A stretch of DNA of 64,000 nt from Syngnathus acus (taxonomy: Eukaryota > Chordata > Actinopteri > Syngnathiformes > Syngnathidae), in NCBI RefSeq assembly GCF_901709675.1, contig NC_051097.1:3896539-3960538 (forward strand). The letters run 5' to 3'. Positions 38,644 through 52,686 of this stretch are shown here, in pieces. Positions within the stretch are counted from its first letter, which is position 1. Every line of letters begins with the position of its first letter. The notes under the pieces were generated by a model. The model was not told where the DNA came from, made no database searches, and saw only the letters and a list, made by a program, of their open reading frames with translations. A program made the translations under genes and the position numbers.

Positions 38644-39479
38644 ACTTAGAGCAATGGTCAGCTACTTTGCATCAGGTTGCTGTTAACCAACCACACAGGA
38701 AAAAGGCCATATGCATGACAGGCTGTCTTTCCAACTCAATGATGGGCGCGGCTAACATTTTCAAGACAAAGATATAATGAGATCTTTTGAGTCAGCCTAT
38801 GAGAGCCCCCCCGCAGCCAAAAACATCCAGGGGCAGCTGCGGGTCAAACCTCTCTGAGTGATTTATGTTCTTCCTTATCAGCCATAATGAGTGTTCTTAC
38901 AATTAGATGGAGACATGCTACCAGAGCCAAGCACCATGTCAGCGTTGACCCTCACAGAAACAAGTCTCCATAATGATGACCAGGGTGAGCTCAGGGTTTG
39001 TGTTTTTAATAGGCGGAAATCACAGGTTGGAGCGCCACAGCCAAGGCTTGTTACACGGCCTCACCTCGTTATTGCCGGAAATCAACTTTTCATTTTTTTT
39101 GCACAAACTGCACACTTTGAAGTTTTTTAGTGAACATCTTGTGGGTGTCGAAGGTTTTACAGAATCTGTGACCTGTTCTTGTAAGACTGCCATAAGATAA
39201 AAACCGGGAGAAAGTAACTTCTAATAACTTGATGAAAAATGTGGGTTTTTTTATTTATTCAGATTTTTATTAATATTTCATCATCATTTTTAAATACTTA
39301 CTTTTTTATCCAACAGTAACAGTGGTGGTCATCACATATAAAATAAAGTCTTTACTAAAGTGTCCAAGTGGTGACTTTACTAAAAGAGCCCCTAGGAAGG
39401 GTGGAACTAGTTTTAGTATTTTTGAGCACGTGTGGAAGCAAGCACAGTGGGGCAGGTATATAATAATAATCACAAGGGC

Positions 39480-39520
<41 letters not shown>
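39480..39520. repeat. (AAT)n microsatellite
   Basis: Pure AAT run of about 13 units. Confidence 0.95.
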
Positions 39521-39522
<2 letters not shown>

Positions 39523-39536
39523 TAAGGATGGCACAG

Positions 39537-39613
39537 GATGGATGGATGGATGGATGGATGGATGGATGGATGGATGGATGGATGGATGGATGGATGGATG
39601 GATGGATGGATAA
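39537..39613. repeat. (GGAT)n microsatellite
   Basis: About 19 GGAT units, separated from the AAT run by 16 bp. Confidence 0.95.
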
Positions 39614-41779
39614 TATAATGAAATATGTAACCTTATTGTGACCCTCCATCTTCATCTGAGCCAAAATATTCTTTTGTGTGTAAATTTTGATGACTATTCC
39701 GATCATCAATGTGCCAACAACTATGCTGTTTTCAGTGAAAATCCCTGGCATGCTTCTGCACTCTGTAAACACATTACTTTTATGGTTTGGTTTTTCGCAA
39801 TACTTAATGTGATTTAAATATGTGCAATCCCGTTTTGCATGAAATACAGCACTTGAGTTATGTACGATCCAAGAGAACTGCGATTCCCTGGAACTAACAA
39901 TTTATAATATAAAAACACACTACTTTAATTTCAAATATTGTAATGTTAAACTGTGTTGTGTATTATTTAGATTGAAAGGAAAACTGTCAGTGGGCATTGA
40001 TTTAAAAAAAAAAATACCATTACTTGATAAATGCCCTTGGAGATGTTTTCCTGGAGCGCAACCACAAAGTTAACATTATCAGCTTTTATTGACTCCTGAA
40101 TACTACGTTATATTTTGAGAAAGTCGATACATGAATATGTATACAATGCTAGAATTAATGACATTGGTAAGTTTGGCCAACAACATTAATCATTGTGTCC
40201 TGCTGTTTAACTCTATTCCCTAAACTTCAGACCACTGCCACCCTTTGATAGTCAGCAAGCAATTGTTCCTTGTATAATAAGCACAGGAAGTGTTTGGCCA
40301 CATTAATCATCGTACTGCATAGTCTGTGACAATTTTACAGCTTGAGGTTTGATTGTTTGTCTGACCAAAGACTGCATAAAGAGTGTAAATAAAGCCAAAA
40401 AAGATATAAATACATAAAAAATATTAACAAGATTAACTCAGCAAGTGTTTTTCTTTTTCTATGGCGTTTTAATTTTGCGGGATGTCAACAGATAAGAACA
40501 CCAGAGACGGCAAGAGAGAAAAGGGTGATGATATCATAAATCAAAATAACACTTTCTGTGTTGTTCCTAAATAAATAAAGTTAAAACAAATACCACTATG
40601 CTTCTTTTGAAAACAAAACTGTGACAGAAAAGGGTTTTTACTGTTCATCTTGTCCCAGACGACCATGAGCGAGGGGTGAAGAGGTAAACGTCCCACACCA
40701 AAACTTTTTTTCCAATAATGTTTTGCCTTTTTTAACTTTTTTAAGATACTGTGATTGGAGTATCTCGTTCAAATTTGATGGTTTAAAATTAAAAACCAGT
40801 CAGTGTCATGTGGAAAAACCTATCGGCGTGATGAATATACAAAATAAACACAACATCCCAGATCTGAAAATGGCTGCAGATTGTCATGTTCGTGGATTAT
40901 ATTTTAACTCAACATAAAAAACATATACTTAAATTAAACCATTATAAAGATCCCGGGAGAGTCACTTTTTGAGTTTGTCTTATTAATCTCAGGAGAAGTA
41001 CTCGTACGATCTGGGTGTACAAGTGCAAAAATTACATTACATTGATGTATGTCATGTCTTTTCTGGCTTTCATATGGGGATTTCTACATCCTCCTGTGAC
41101 TCACGGCTGCCCCGATCTCATATTTCCTCCGTTTCCAGGCCTGTAGGTTCTACGATGCTCTTCAAACTGGACCTAAGCTAAAGCCAGAGCCATCCATTAT
41201 TGGCCAGTCAGACACAGCAGATATTTGGTCATAACTCACACTGAGGCGGTTCACTCCTCCAACAGCATTTAGCCAGCTAATAATGATTTAACGGACAGGT
41301 TTTGACAAAGATAAACAGTAGCCTCATTCTCGACAAAGGAAGCTACTAATTATATCACAGAACACAGCGAAGAGGCGAGTTGTCTCTACATGAGGAGATA
41401 ACCACGTGCACATGTCTTCCATATGGTACGCTGAGCCCCTAGGCGACAAGACATAACCATAACGGGAACTTCCTGGGGAGATGTATATCAGTCGACTTTG
41501 ATCATTTTAGGCTAGCAAACCCGTCCTAATGAGCTCTGATTCCATTCCTGATCATAAAAGAGCATCCCAATTTTGCTCGTGCCGTTTAATTCCACCGCAA
41601 TATCCACAGCTTGAATTCCTTTTTAAAATAGCACCTGAATTTCTGTCATGTCTACAGCGTTTGGTTGTGCTTATTCTCACTTTTATTTGTACAAGCAAAA
41701 GTTCCCAAGCGGAATGTCCTCATAAGATTTATAATGTGCAGTATTTACCTTAGGATGTTTATCGTAAAGTGCCGGATAG

Positions 41780-41935
41780 CTGAGCAGCACAGTGGTGCAG
41801 AATCTCTGTTTTCTCACAGTAAGAGTCTTTCTGTGAAGACTATGCATGTTCTCCTTGCTCCTGCATGTTTTGCCTTCAAAATTTTGTCACTTTCTCCCAC
41901 GGTCCCCTCTGTGTATCCAATGCAGCAAGGGTGCC
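41780..41935 (+). repeat. Very degenerate V-SINE-like sequence
   Basis: It reads 'gagcagcacagtggtgcag...tctcacagt...gcatgttctcc', in the order of the V-SINE head. It is highly diverged and the ends are unclear. Confidence 0.4.
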
Positions 41936-44380
41936 ATATAGTAAAAGTGCCCCAATTTCAAATCACTAACAGGTTACTCGCGTCGTGTTTTACATTCACC
42001 TGTCAAAACATTAGGTGCAGCTGCTTTTGTGAGATTCAATATGTTAAAGAATGTCAGTGTGAATCACAAATTGTTTTACTAAGTCAAAAAAAAAGTGTGT
42101 ATTTTTATGGGTGTGATTTGCAGATGTGCACAGAGCATTTGTTGACTCAATACTTGGTGAAGCTACTGCAATACTTCGTTCGTGGACGGTTGAGTTGCGT
42201 TTCTGAATCAACGACCAACGTGTGTCAGTTCTAACGTATAATGTAAAATGTAAGATATGATGAAATAATATGGCAAAGTAAAAAAAAAACAGGTGGGAAA
42301 TTGTTTTGGCAAGCAAAATCTGGGTTTAGGTGAAATTGTTGTGGAGGGGAAAACCAGAACAAAATTATTAAGTGTATCCAAATTTTCTGGTTTATAATGT
42401 GTGTATTTTCAAAGTAACACGTTTGCCCACAGCAAATACATTTAAATTTTTATCTCAAATGTACTGCCATGGTTATATACTAATTCTAATAGTCCCATGA
42501 CAGTGATTAATCACAGCTCACATGTTTTTATGGATGTGGTTGAAGTGAAGACAATATTGAAGAGGCTGTGAAAATGTTCCCTGCTGGCTGCTCTTTCCTC
42601 ACACACATTCTTGGTTAATGCTGTCGTGTTTGCCGAGATAAAATCATTAAGCCCATGTGAGCTGGGCCACAGATTCCATGCTGTGCTGCAGGAATCTTGG
42701 AAGAAGAGTAAGACAAATACATGGACGTGAAACGTATGCTTTCCAAGGAGACAACCTAAACGGTTCCATCCTTCATAACCTGTACAAAGGTTTCAAACTT
42801 AAGTGTTGGTTTAAGATAGCTTTTGATACTTTTGGAGAAATAATGTTTTGTTTTTTTATTGTTCAATGCGGATTGGCCTGACTTAAAGCTTGATTGGTTG
42901 CAAAGATACCGGTTTGATGAGTAATGTTAGTGGTTTCCGGGTTTCAATTAAAGTTGATTCCAAAGTTACTCATTTTCTGTAGTCCAGCTACATGTTTGTC
43001 TTTGAAACCTAATTATCATTGATTACAGAGATTCTTGCCCTCGGCCCCTAAAACAGAGGGCAGGCCAGTTTTCTGCATCTTTAACCCTGACTACTTAAGT
43101 GTGACCCCAGGGGCCAAAAAACAGATCATGCTACGATTGTTTATTTGCTTCAGCAAATGTGCTTCAGTACTTTGCTTATTATCATTGTCAGTCGTCCACA
43201 CATATTCAAACAAAACATGTTTTAATATATTAACACATGTTAAAAATACGGATTTTTTTTCCCAAAGTAATTTCAAGGTAATTTTTCACTCTTGCCGTAC
43301 TGATCTTGTTTAGAGAGGCTGGCTTTGACTCATGCAAATGAGCAAGCCCTCACCCTTAGCCAATAGGATGTACGGATTCTCTGTTAGCAAAATGATCCTC
43401 GGTGTGGCTACAAGATACTATTTCACCACTCCATCGGGAACAAATTAATATTCGAAATACAGTTGATTTTTTTGCTGGGTAAAAAAAAAAATCGTCACTG
43501 GCTCATCAGTGCATGTGCATGGTAATGGAGGCCATTAAATAAACCTCTTGTACGCCTCCTGTGCTTAACATTTCAGAGTCTAACATGACATTAGTTGACT
43601 GGTGCAGCATACATATCATCAATACAGATTCCTCTTAACAATGAATTGTCCATATCATTCACTCCATTAACCAAGCTGAGTGATGGTGGCATGTGTAATG
43701 GGATTCACTCAGAGGAAGACGCAAGGAGAAGAGTGGTCCAGGAAAAATGACACAACACAGTAATGTACTGCATGTCATATTTAGACAAATATATTCATTC
43801 AGGGAGACTAAGTGAAGCAGAAAGCAACAGTAAGACTCCTCTGAGGTGTTTTACTGAATTATTGGATTTGTCAGGCTGTTTCCTTCTCCAGGGCCCAGCC
43901 ATTCCCTCTATCTGTTTTATCTATAATAAACACACCCGCGCTCATTTGACCTCAACGACACATTCAGTCTCACACTGATGACCAGCTCTGACAGTGAGAA
44001 AAAAATACTGAGGGGTAAGGAGGGTAGAGTGACTGCATGGTGAGAGTGTGAGGTGGGGAGGGTCAGAGAGTGTTAGGTGAAGAGTTGCTGCTGCTGCGGG
44101 GGTCTGGATGGTGAGCTTGTGAGAAGTACTGACAGACTAATTAGGGCTTTCCTGTGTCATGCTTTATTTTTATATTTACTCCAGAGCATCAGAAGGCCAA
44201 ACTACCCTCTGACCAGGCCATCTTGTGTTGCACACACACACACACAAAAAAGATATGTTAAAAGCTGAGAACTAGGCACATTCCAGAGAAGTGGTAATTT
44301 GTGTTGCCCTCTGCTGGTAGCATTAATATTCTGTATTGTCGTAGCTTCCATTTTCATGGTCATGTTTGAATTTACTTTAG

Positions 44381-44518
44381 AATCATAGTTGCTATTATGA
44401 TTTATATAATTATTAGGTATTTGAAATTATGATAAAGTGCACAAAAATAATCATAGTTTCTATTATGATTTATATAATTATTAGTGTTATTTGAAATTAT
44501 GATAAAGTACACAAAAAG
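44381..44518. repeat. Tandem duplication of a 68-70-bp unit
   Basis: The unit starting AATCATAGTT and ending in the ATAAAGTGCACAAAAAT region (44381-44448) is repeated at 44449-44518 with only a few changes. It is non-coding and AT-rich. Confidence 0.95.
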
Positions 44519-47514
44519 TAAAAAAAAAATCCTCTTTTCTATAATATCTATAAAACATAATATATTTTACTCCTTACAGTAAAAATTTGATTCAAATTAC
44601 GGTATATCACATTCAGTATTTTTTATTTTTTTAATTCTGTGCTATAAAATTAGTCAGTCTTCATTTCCTTCAACCGATTCTCAGGTATCACAACCACCTA
44701 TTCTGGTCCCAAGAAAAATGCAATATGTCACAACTAAAATTTATGCCGCTGTAAGGGATGAAACGGGAGCAAGGGAGGACGCATAATGATCTTATTACAA
44801 AGTAAAGCAAAGAAGTTGAGTTTGATTGGTGGAAGGTCACTGTTTATATTTCTTTTTTTTTCTTCAACCTAAGATCCCATTTGTTCGCTTACATTAACCA
44901 TTTGCTTATCTATGCAGTAATCTACAGTTAACCACATTGCTTTTCTAACACTTACAAAGTGCTTATTCAAACCTAAACTATGATATTCCCTCAAATCACA
45001 CAAAGTGATTTGTGTCTGCGCTCAATCAGACATCTACTACTGATCCAAATCCAAACTTTTAACCTGTGACTTCATTGTTTGGGGAGATGCAAAACAAATT
45101 CCATCACCCAGTAATTAATTGCAAATAAGGCTGTGAGGTTCCAATAAATCTATGGACTAATCTACAAACACAAAAAAATGGAAGGCCCAAACCCAGAACT
45201 ATGCGAATCACAACTAAAACAAATCACTACCCCACTGTGCTACTTAAGAGTTAAATCAATACAAAAAATATATATAAATTATCCAAGTGAAGGTGATGTT
45301 GCTGTGCAAGATCGAACACACATCAAGTTACTTTCCTATGAATCATGATACATTCATTTCCTCCTTAGAAGTTTTTGCTGATCTTTCCCTGAGGATGATT
45401 ATAACCTCGACAGTTGATCTTTTCTCTTGGGATTTCCTTATATTAGGCCCTGCCAAGTCAATTTATCAGCCCATTATTACAATCCTGTGATCTAAATTTA
45501 GAACAAGGTCTAGAGGAAGTGGACATGAAAAGTCAATGGTACCACCAACATTGACAACACAACTTGCCCTTGCTGCTCGATTTCAGCATTTTATGCCAAC
45601 AAGTTTCACTGACCTCAATTAATGTGATTTTTACGTGTTTTATTTCTGTCCTCCTGCTTAGGTAAAAAATTTGATGATTGCAACTATATAAAGATGATTT
45701 AAAAAGCAAACATTTATATGTAGCCAATGCTGTTGACTCTATAGTAAGTTTCCAGGATAATCGACCGGCGGTGCAAAGAATTTCTTATTATTGGAAAGTC
45801 AAAGTCAGGTTAACAAATAAAAGCAACATCATTAAAACTGCTCGGCTAAAAACTGAACCGATCCAGGAAGTTGGCTAAAATAATTTTGCAAAAAAACAAC
45901 TCTATTTGTTGGCTTGTTTTGTACAAAAAAATTCTTTTGTGCAATTTTTTTTAACCCACGTAGGGTTGTTTTTAACCCAGCATTTTAAGACTGTACGGAT
46001 CCTCAAGATTGATGCAGTTTATGGCTCTACAAAAATACCTTCTAGCCAGGACATTATGTATAGTTGCGGAAAAATAACATCCTCGGTAACAGCTGCAATT
46101 TTATTTATGCATTTTAATGTGACCTTACTGTTATGAATTATTCAAAGGGCAGTAAACATTGTCCTCAGAGTCCATGTGGTATACATTTTTTAGGCAGGCC
46201 ATTACTCATAAGCATACAATAGCATTTAATTCATAACTGGGGAAATATTACACGTATCTCTTGAGCTTTCCTTTATTTGTGGCTTAGGGTGAGTTTGCTC
46301 AAGCGTTTACACTGCTTCATTAAAACAAGGGGTCCTCGTTCAGTCGATACCTCGTTCAGAGATGTGTATCGTGAATGGTCATTAAAATTCATTTAACTGT
46401 GCATGACCAACTCTCCAGGGAGGTACACGTGAAAAGTAGCAAACAATATACACTAACTTTGGTAAGGAAATGAGAATTTCCATTTTAACCACAGAATTTT
46501 CTTATTATTTTTCAACCACCCTAATGAGACTTTCACTTTAGATAAAGAGGCAATACTGACATTGGAAGTTCCGTTCAGGTGATCCAACACTGTGTCATTG
46601 TGTCGGTGGGAAAATGCGTATCGTAGGAAGTGAGAAATAGTGAGTGTCACCTCAGGGTCATGACATGAGAAGCAGTCCCTTCTGAGTGAGAAGGCCCCAG
46701 GGGCCTCAGCTCATGCAAGCCCCGCCTTCCCCAAAACACCCCAAAAATCATTTGTCAGTCAGCAGAGTGTAATTGTTCAATGCTGTTTTTAAAACATTAA
46801 AAAAAATTGAAAATAAATGTATGTAACCTTTGAGACTTTCTCACATTTTGTCAGGTTTTGAGACCTCAAGTGTGAGTCTTTTCATAAGCAGTATACATAT
46901 TGTATTAGTGTATTGTTTTGACATATTTAAAAAAAAAAAAAAAACGTAAACAACAATGGAACATTACCAAGAGCACCGACTGGCCAAACCAGCTTTGTAG
47001 ACCTTTTTTATTTCCGTTACAGTATATGTGTCGCATTCCTCAGCAGAGAGCTAACTCAAACCATGCTTACTTGTGGTCCATTTAAACCATCATTTATTAA
47101 TCACAAAAGCATTCAGTTTGACTTAAATGAGGGTCTCACGGGTCTTGGACCAGATCGGGTATCAGTCATCCGTTGAGCATGGGAAGGACTCACCAGGTTG
47201 CCAGGAAGAAAAAAATTCCTGAGCGGAAAATAAAGTGTCCACGTGGATGCCAGTCCTGTATGTTTGACGATATGAAAACATGTTTTCACTTAGGTCTCGA
47301 CATAAATAATCATCAAAGTCCAATAAACAGTCTGTCTGCAATCATTACAAACACACTTTAAGTTAAATTAAAAAAAATATATCGGCTAACTGTGAAATAC
47401 AAGAAGAATTTTTAAAATCAGGAAACATGTTATTGCTCATGTGAATCTTACATCTGCTGTTAATCACGAACAACAGTTCGACTGACCTTTCCAGCTTGTT
47501 GCAATTGTAAAAGA

Positions 47515-47605
47515 AACTCCCATCCATGAGCCAACCATTTCTATACTGGTTATTGTGAGTAACTTGGAGCCTATCCCAGCTGACTTTAAGATGAAGGTAC
47601 CTGTG
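47515..47605 (-). repeat. Degenerate V-SINE 3' fragment, reverse orientation
   Basis: On the plus strand it reads 'catccatgagccaaccatttctatactgg...ggagcctatcccagctgacttt', the reverse complement of the V-SINE 3' body and tail. It lies just before the ATAAT array and the forward V-SINE. Confidence 0.65.
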
Positions 47606-47616
47606 ACTGGTGATGA

Positions 47617-47695
47617 TAATATATAATATAATATAATATATATAAAATATAATATAATATAATATAATATAATATAATATAATATAATATAATAC
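47617..47695. repeat. (ATAAT)n pentanucleotide array
   Basis: TATAATA/ATAAT units. The pattern resumes at 48060-48078 on the other side of the V-SINE, so the SINE inserted into the array. Confidence 0.9.
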
Positions 47696-47697
47696 AT

Positions 47698-48059
47698 TGC
47701 GGCTCGGTGGGGCACTGGGTAGCACGTCCGCCTCACAGTTAGGAGGGTGCGGGTTCGATTCCACCTCCGGCCCTCCCTGTGTGGAGTTTGCATATTCTCC
47801 CCGGGCCCGCGTGGGTTTTCTCCGGGCACTCCGGTTTCCTCCCACATCCCAAAAACATGCTTGGTAGGCCGATTGAGCACTCCAAATTGTCCCTAGGTGT
47901 GAGTGCGAGTGCGTATGGTTGTTTGTCTCTGTGTGCCCTGCGATTGGCTGGCAACCGGTTCAGGGTGTCCCCCGCCTACTGCCCGATGACAGCTGGGATA
48001 GGCTCCAGCACGCGCGCGACCCCGGTGGGGACTGAGCGGTAAAGAAAATGGATGGATGG
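47698..48059 (+). mobile_element. V-SINE (tRNA-derived SINE), near intact
   Basis: About 360 bp. The tRNA-related head (GGCTCGGTGGGGCACTGGGT, A-box-like TAGCACGTCCG) is followed by a B box GGTTCGATTCC at 47752-47762. Next come the conserved central domain (TGTGTGGAGTTTGCATATTC, CTCCGGTTTCCTCCCACATC) and a LINE-derived 3' region (CAGCTGGGATAGGCTCCAGC). The tail is GCGGTAAAGAAAATGGATGGA. AT-rich AATATAAT-type sequence on both sides is consistent with a target duplication, but the surrounding repeat hides its exact length. RNA polymerase III would transcribe it. This is the best-preserved SINE in the window. Confidence 0.92.
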
Positions 48060-50621
48060 ATAATATAATATATAATAATCCAAGCAAGTACATGGGCATC
48101 ATATAAACTGCACACAGAAAGACCAGAGCCTGAATTTAAACCTCGAACATCAGAACTATAAAACAGATGTGGTAACAAATCAACCACCTGGAGAGCAGTA
48201 AACTAAACCAAGAATAAAGCTTGGATACCAACTTTTGCTCTAATTCTTAAACTAAAATTCAGAAACCATCTGAGTATCTCAGGCAATGACTGAATACGAC
48301 TTTGCATCGAAACTAAGTGAAAGTCATTTAACAGCAATTTCCCCCCCACTCATAAATATATTCACTTACCACCAGGCGATGAGATAAGAATCAAATCAGG
48401 AGAAGCATAATGACCACAATTACTGGTGTGATGAGGACAACATCACTGTAAAAGTGGATTACATCTGATATATGAAGGTACATTTCTGTGGAACATGAAA
48501 GTACTTCTCATTTGCATATGATGCAGGATGTAATCTTTTGTCTCTCCTGTGACATCATCATCCTGCAATCATCACAGAATGACTTTTCTTCAAATGATGT
48601 TAAGGTATTAATTACCCTGACGACATTAACAGTTTTCGTAAACAGAGTTGGGATAGGCCTAAAGATGAACGTACTTTCTTTTGTTTTTTGGTATGTTATT
48701 TCTTGAAGAATGAGGATGAATTTTGCAGAGCACATGTTTTGAATGCAATACACAGTCTTCTAACAAAAACAGCAGCTGCCGCAACACATAAACCTGAGCC
48801 ACCGCATGACCGCAAACATGCAATTGCTTAGTTACTTGGAGAAATAACCTTGACTGATGAGCTTCATGCTACTTCACCAAAACTTAAAGCAAATATTTTT
48901 CGATCTGTTGCAGCAAACTCTTTTGGTACATTACAGTCAATTTATGGTATCACAATAGAAAGCTGAAAAAGAGAAAATATTATTAAATTATTAAGACACA
49001 GAGAATGTGCTTCTCGTTTTTGTTGGATGAATCACCACTCTCTGTGTGAGTCTATATAGTCTTTCGAAAAAAAAAAACAATGAAGAGGATCTCTCAGAAA
49101 TCAATTTACAGAGCATATCCAAACACATACGGTGTATTTTATCCCGCTCAGCAGTCAAGGTCTCTCCTGGAGCGTCGTGTTTTGATTCATATATTACATT
49201 TGCCTTACAGCGTGTCTGATTGAATGTCATTCTGGTGTCACGCAAAAATATTATCTCTTGGAACTACACTCCAGATAGCATACGATCCACTTTGTATACC
49301 TGTTGATGCTTTCTGGCCTCCCGCCAGACTTATTCATGTGTCTGGACCGTCAAAGATAGCTCAGTAGGATTGTAAGACATTAAGAATTCAAGTCTCACAG
49401 AATTTATGAGCTACCTCAGTCATGCCAGCCTGTTTATACACAATAGAAACAAGGGCCAACTCCTAATACACAAAATAATTGTCATATTTGTCACCCTTCG
49501 AAGTGAGCCAAGGCAGCGAGCGTGAGTGGTTTCTGCGATCCCATTGGACGATGATATCAGACTCTGAACCGCAGCGGTGGAGTGATAACAATAACGATCC
49601 ATATCCTGCTCCAAATGAGTAGGAGATAATGGAGACAGCAAAGCATTAGAGACACCAACAAGCATCAGCGTATCATCTTGTCTGCTCAAGATTTATAACC
49701 ATAACTAACCTTTACTGATCTACACATAAATATTCATTCATTTCTTTATTCACTCCGGAGCGCAACAACACAAAATCTTTTTTTTTTTGCCTCTTCATAG
49801 GTGTCTCTGGTGTTTCATTTGATGCCATAGTAACCCATCTATGTGACAAGTATGGCATATAAGAAGGTTAATTAAACAGTCAGAGGTTTGGATACAAAAC
49901 TAATGATATGAGCAAGCCAAATGTCACATGTTCTGAAAAATAACATAATAGGTCACAGGAGACATGTGATTGACCTTTGTTAAACATTGATAATTAAAAG
50001 GTTATATCAGTGAGGGCTTGCAATTTCCTTCGCACACTATGAAGAAAAGACTAATTGCTGGATGTGAGTATGTAACCAGTAGATTCAATTTGATTCGATA
50101 GAATAATGTAAAACCTTCTTGTCAAACATTTGCCGGACAAAGTCACAGTTACTTTGTCTGGCAAGTGTTTGTTGTTAAATGACTTTTGAAGAGACGTACA
50201 TTACTTTAAAGTGACAAGAAATGAGATTTTTTTGAACAAAATACAAACATTTTGAACAAAAAAACAGCTCACCAGCTACTTTATTTTTTTTGCATCTTCC
50301 TAGAGCACATGAAGCATTTTCCTTAATATGCATTATCATTACGCTCCACTAATATCTCTACCAGTATTATGAGTTTAATTATGGCTGTCATTTATACCAG
50401 GCATTTAACATAATTGATTGCCATGTTATTTGCAAAAAGGCTAATTTGTTTGATTATGCGTGAATGCAGGGAGGTAATGGGGCTAGAATATGAGAGTTGG
50501 TGTCAGGTTAAAAATTGCAGAAATGGTTCTAAGAGCCAAACCCAAGCACAGCTATGTTTAATATTTGTATCATGGTATTGTCCTTGCGAAATGTAATGAA
50601 TAAAATATGTGAATTTTATGG

Positions 50622-50670
50622 CAGGCGGCACAGTGGTACACTGGTTAGCCCGTGGGGATATGAGATTGTG
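50622..50670 (+). repeat. V-SINE head fragment
   Basis: It reads 'ggcggcacagtggtacactggttagcccg', the typical V-SINE start, and then departs from the family. A second repeat-like block, 'cccaggtcgccattgtaaatgag...cttacctggtaaaac', follows at about 50850-50930 and may be a LINE tail. Confidence 0.5.
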
Positions 50671-51260
50671 GCTAAACAATTTGAGTTTGAAAAAAACTTT
50701 CCGACTTTCAAATAAAATTCGGAAGTGCTGGCTGATTTCTTTTTTTTTTTATGGGATCACAGAAAAAAGCCAAATAAATGACCTTTTTTTTAATCATTTT
50801 CATTTTGTCTCTATTTTTCTGGGAATTGACTGGGAATCCCACCTCTCAACCCAGGTCGCCATTGTAAATGAGAAAGTGTTCTCAATTGGCTTACCTGGTA
50901 AAACATTGAATAAAGAATAAAGAAAAAAAAAATTTGGGACAGGTTCCAGCATGATCATTCATCAGGATAAGCAACTTTTTTATTTCTCACACACAAATCT
51001 AAGCCATGTAGTGTTTGTTTTCATGAAACATCATTCACAAAATGTCTAAAACTAGAGTATTAGTTGAGACATTGTTTCTTATTGGAGTGTCTGTTTTTGA
51101 CAAGCTGTAGGGAGACTTTGAGTCCTGTAATTTACTGAAACCCAGAGTCGGTGAACTGAATAAATCCAATTTGTGATGTTGGGAGGGATAGAGTATTAGA
51201 CAGTGGTGTTAATTTCTTTCTGAAATGACTTCCAGCCTTTTGTGTGCATACCCAGCCATC

Positions 51261-51322
<62 letters not shown>

Positions 51323-51338
51323 CACACGCACACACACA
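51261..51338. repeat. (CA)n microsatellite
   Basis: About 39 CA units with two CG interruptions, the longest CA run in the window. Confidence 0.97.
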
Positions 51339-52618
51339 GATTGACGAGAAATTGGGAATGAGGAGGAAAGAATTTCAGAGTCCATTATCAGAGTTTACAT
51401 ACAGTTAAAAGTCAGCTCATTATGGCACCTCGTAGCAAAGAATGATGTCGAACACTGTTGATCTGAAAACTCTGAGTTCTGTAAATCTGGAATACAGAGA
51501 ATGCGCTAGTCATCTCCACACATACAGTACTTATTACTGTAATTATTGCTCACAAAAAAAGTAGTACAAGGTCAAGTGTAGCAAAAATAATTCTAGATGC
51601 TTTTATATGTTTAGATCTTCTCGGGTTATTCCCATGGATTGTCTGTGGGGGATTCATCCTAATTTGAAATTCTTAATGTTAATTTTAAAGTGATCAATGT
51701 TATAACTCTCGTAGTAATTAAAGTCCAGTGAGAAAATTTTCCACCACAAGGTGGTAGTATTGCATCCTATAAAACCAAAAAGGAGCAGCGCAATTTCAAC
51801 ATGCAGTATTTCCATATCACCATTTGGTGGCAGAAAAAGCACAAGCAAAGTGTTTCAACAGAATGTGGTGCCTCAAATTACCTCATTTTATGAAATGCCA
51901 CTGGCACTTTCAAGTGATGACGTACACTTGATTGGTGACAAATACCAATTTGAATATGACCTTTTGTACTACTGTGCCTTGATTCTGTTATTTTTTTGTC
52001 ATCTGTACCTAATCCAATTTTACCTGCAATCCAATATGTATACGCTCATAAGTGGAATTCTAAACAATTATATAAATCTTTGTCCCCAAAATGAAGCAAC
52101 TTTAATCAGTTGTGGAATGATTCCTGATTGTGCACTTTTCACATGCACACGTTAATGAGGTTTACTCAACAAGCTGAAGAAAAAAAATCACCACCAGCTA
52201 ATCAACTAATTGAGACCCTTTACTAGGACACCCATATAGAACCAATCAGAAACCAGACTTGCTGTCACTAGGTAAATATGAAGGCAAGCTAGAGCTTCTA
52301 TTGGCTCAGACTGGATTTCTTTGGAAACAGATGATGTGCGTGCATCCATATGGTCGACCCGGAGGCCTCTTTTGTTCTGTGACTGATGCACCTCACAACT
52401 TTAAAGGCTTCTTCCTGCACTTTAAGTCCTCCTCCTCCTTCTGTTGATTTGCTGGCTGAATAACGAGTCAGCACGATGATCTGGCAAAGTGTGCCTTGCG
52501 TTTTGTGTGCCCCAACCCCTCCCCTCACTGAATCCACCCACACCCCATCCCACCCTGCAGCCTGCACACTCACAGCTCCAGACTTTGTGTTTGGGGTGAA
52601 AGGGACCGTCTCAAATGT

Positions 52619-52686
52619 CCAATGCAGCCGCAGCAGCTGCTATTGGACCTCTCTTTTCTTTAGCACAAAAGAGGAGAGAGGTCCAA
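52619..52686. other. Two adjacent hairpins in a GC-richer block
   Basis: 52619-52646 pairs CCAAT with ATTGG and GCAGC with GCTGC. 52645-52684 forms a 17-bp stem: GGACCTCTCTTTTCTTT against AAAGAGGAGAGAGGTCC, loop AGCACA, with two positions that pair only as G-U in one transcript sense. The surroundings (52440-52860) are richer in GC than the desert around them. No gene was recognised. Confidence 0.7.

Noticed and set aside
41665-42234. 189-residue plus-strand frame
   Set aside because: No recognisable domain, AT-rich composition, and it overlaps a decayed SINE; likely a chance frame.
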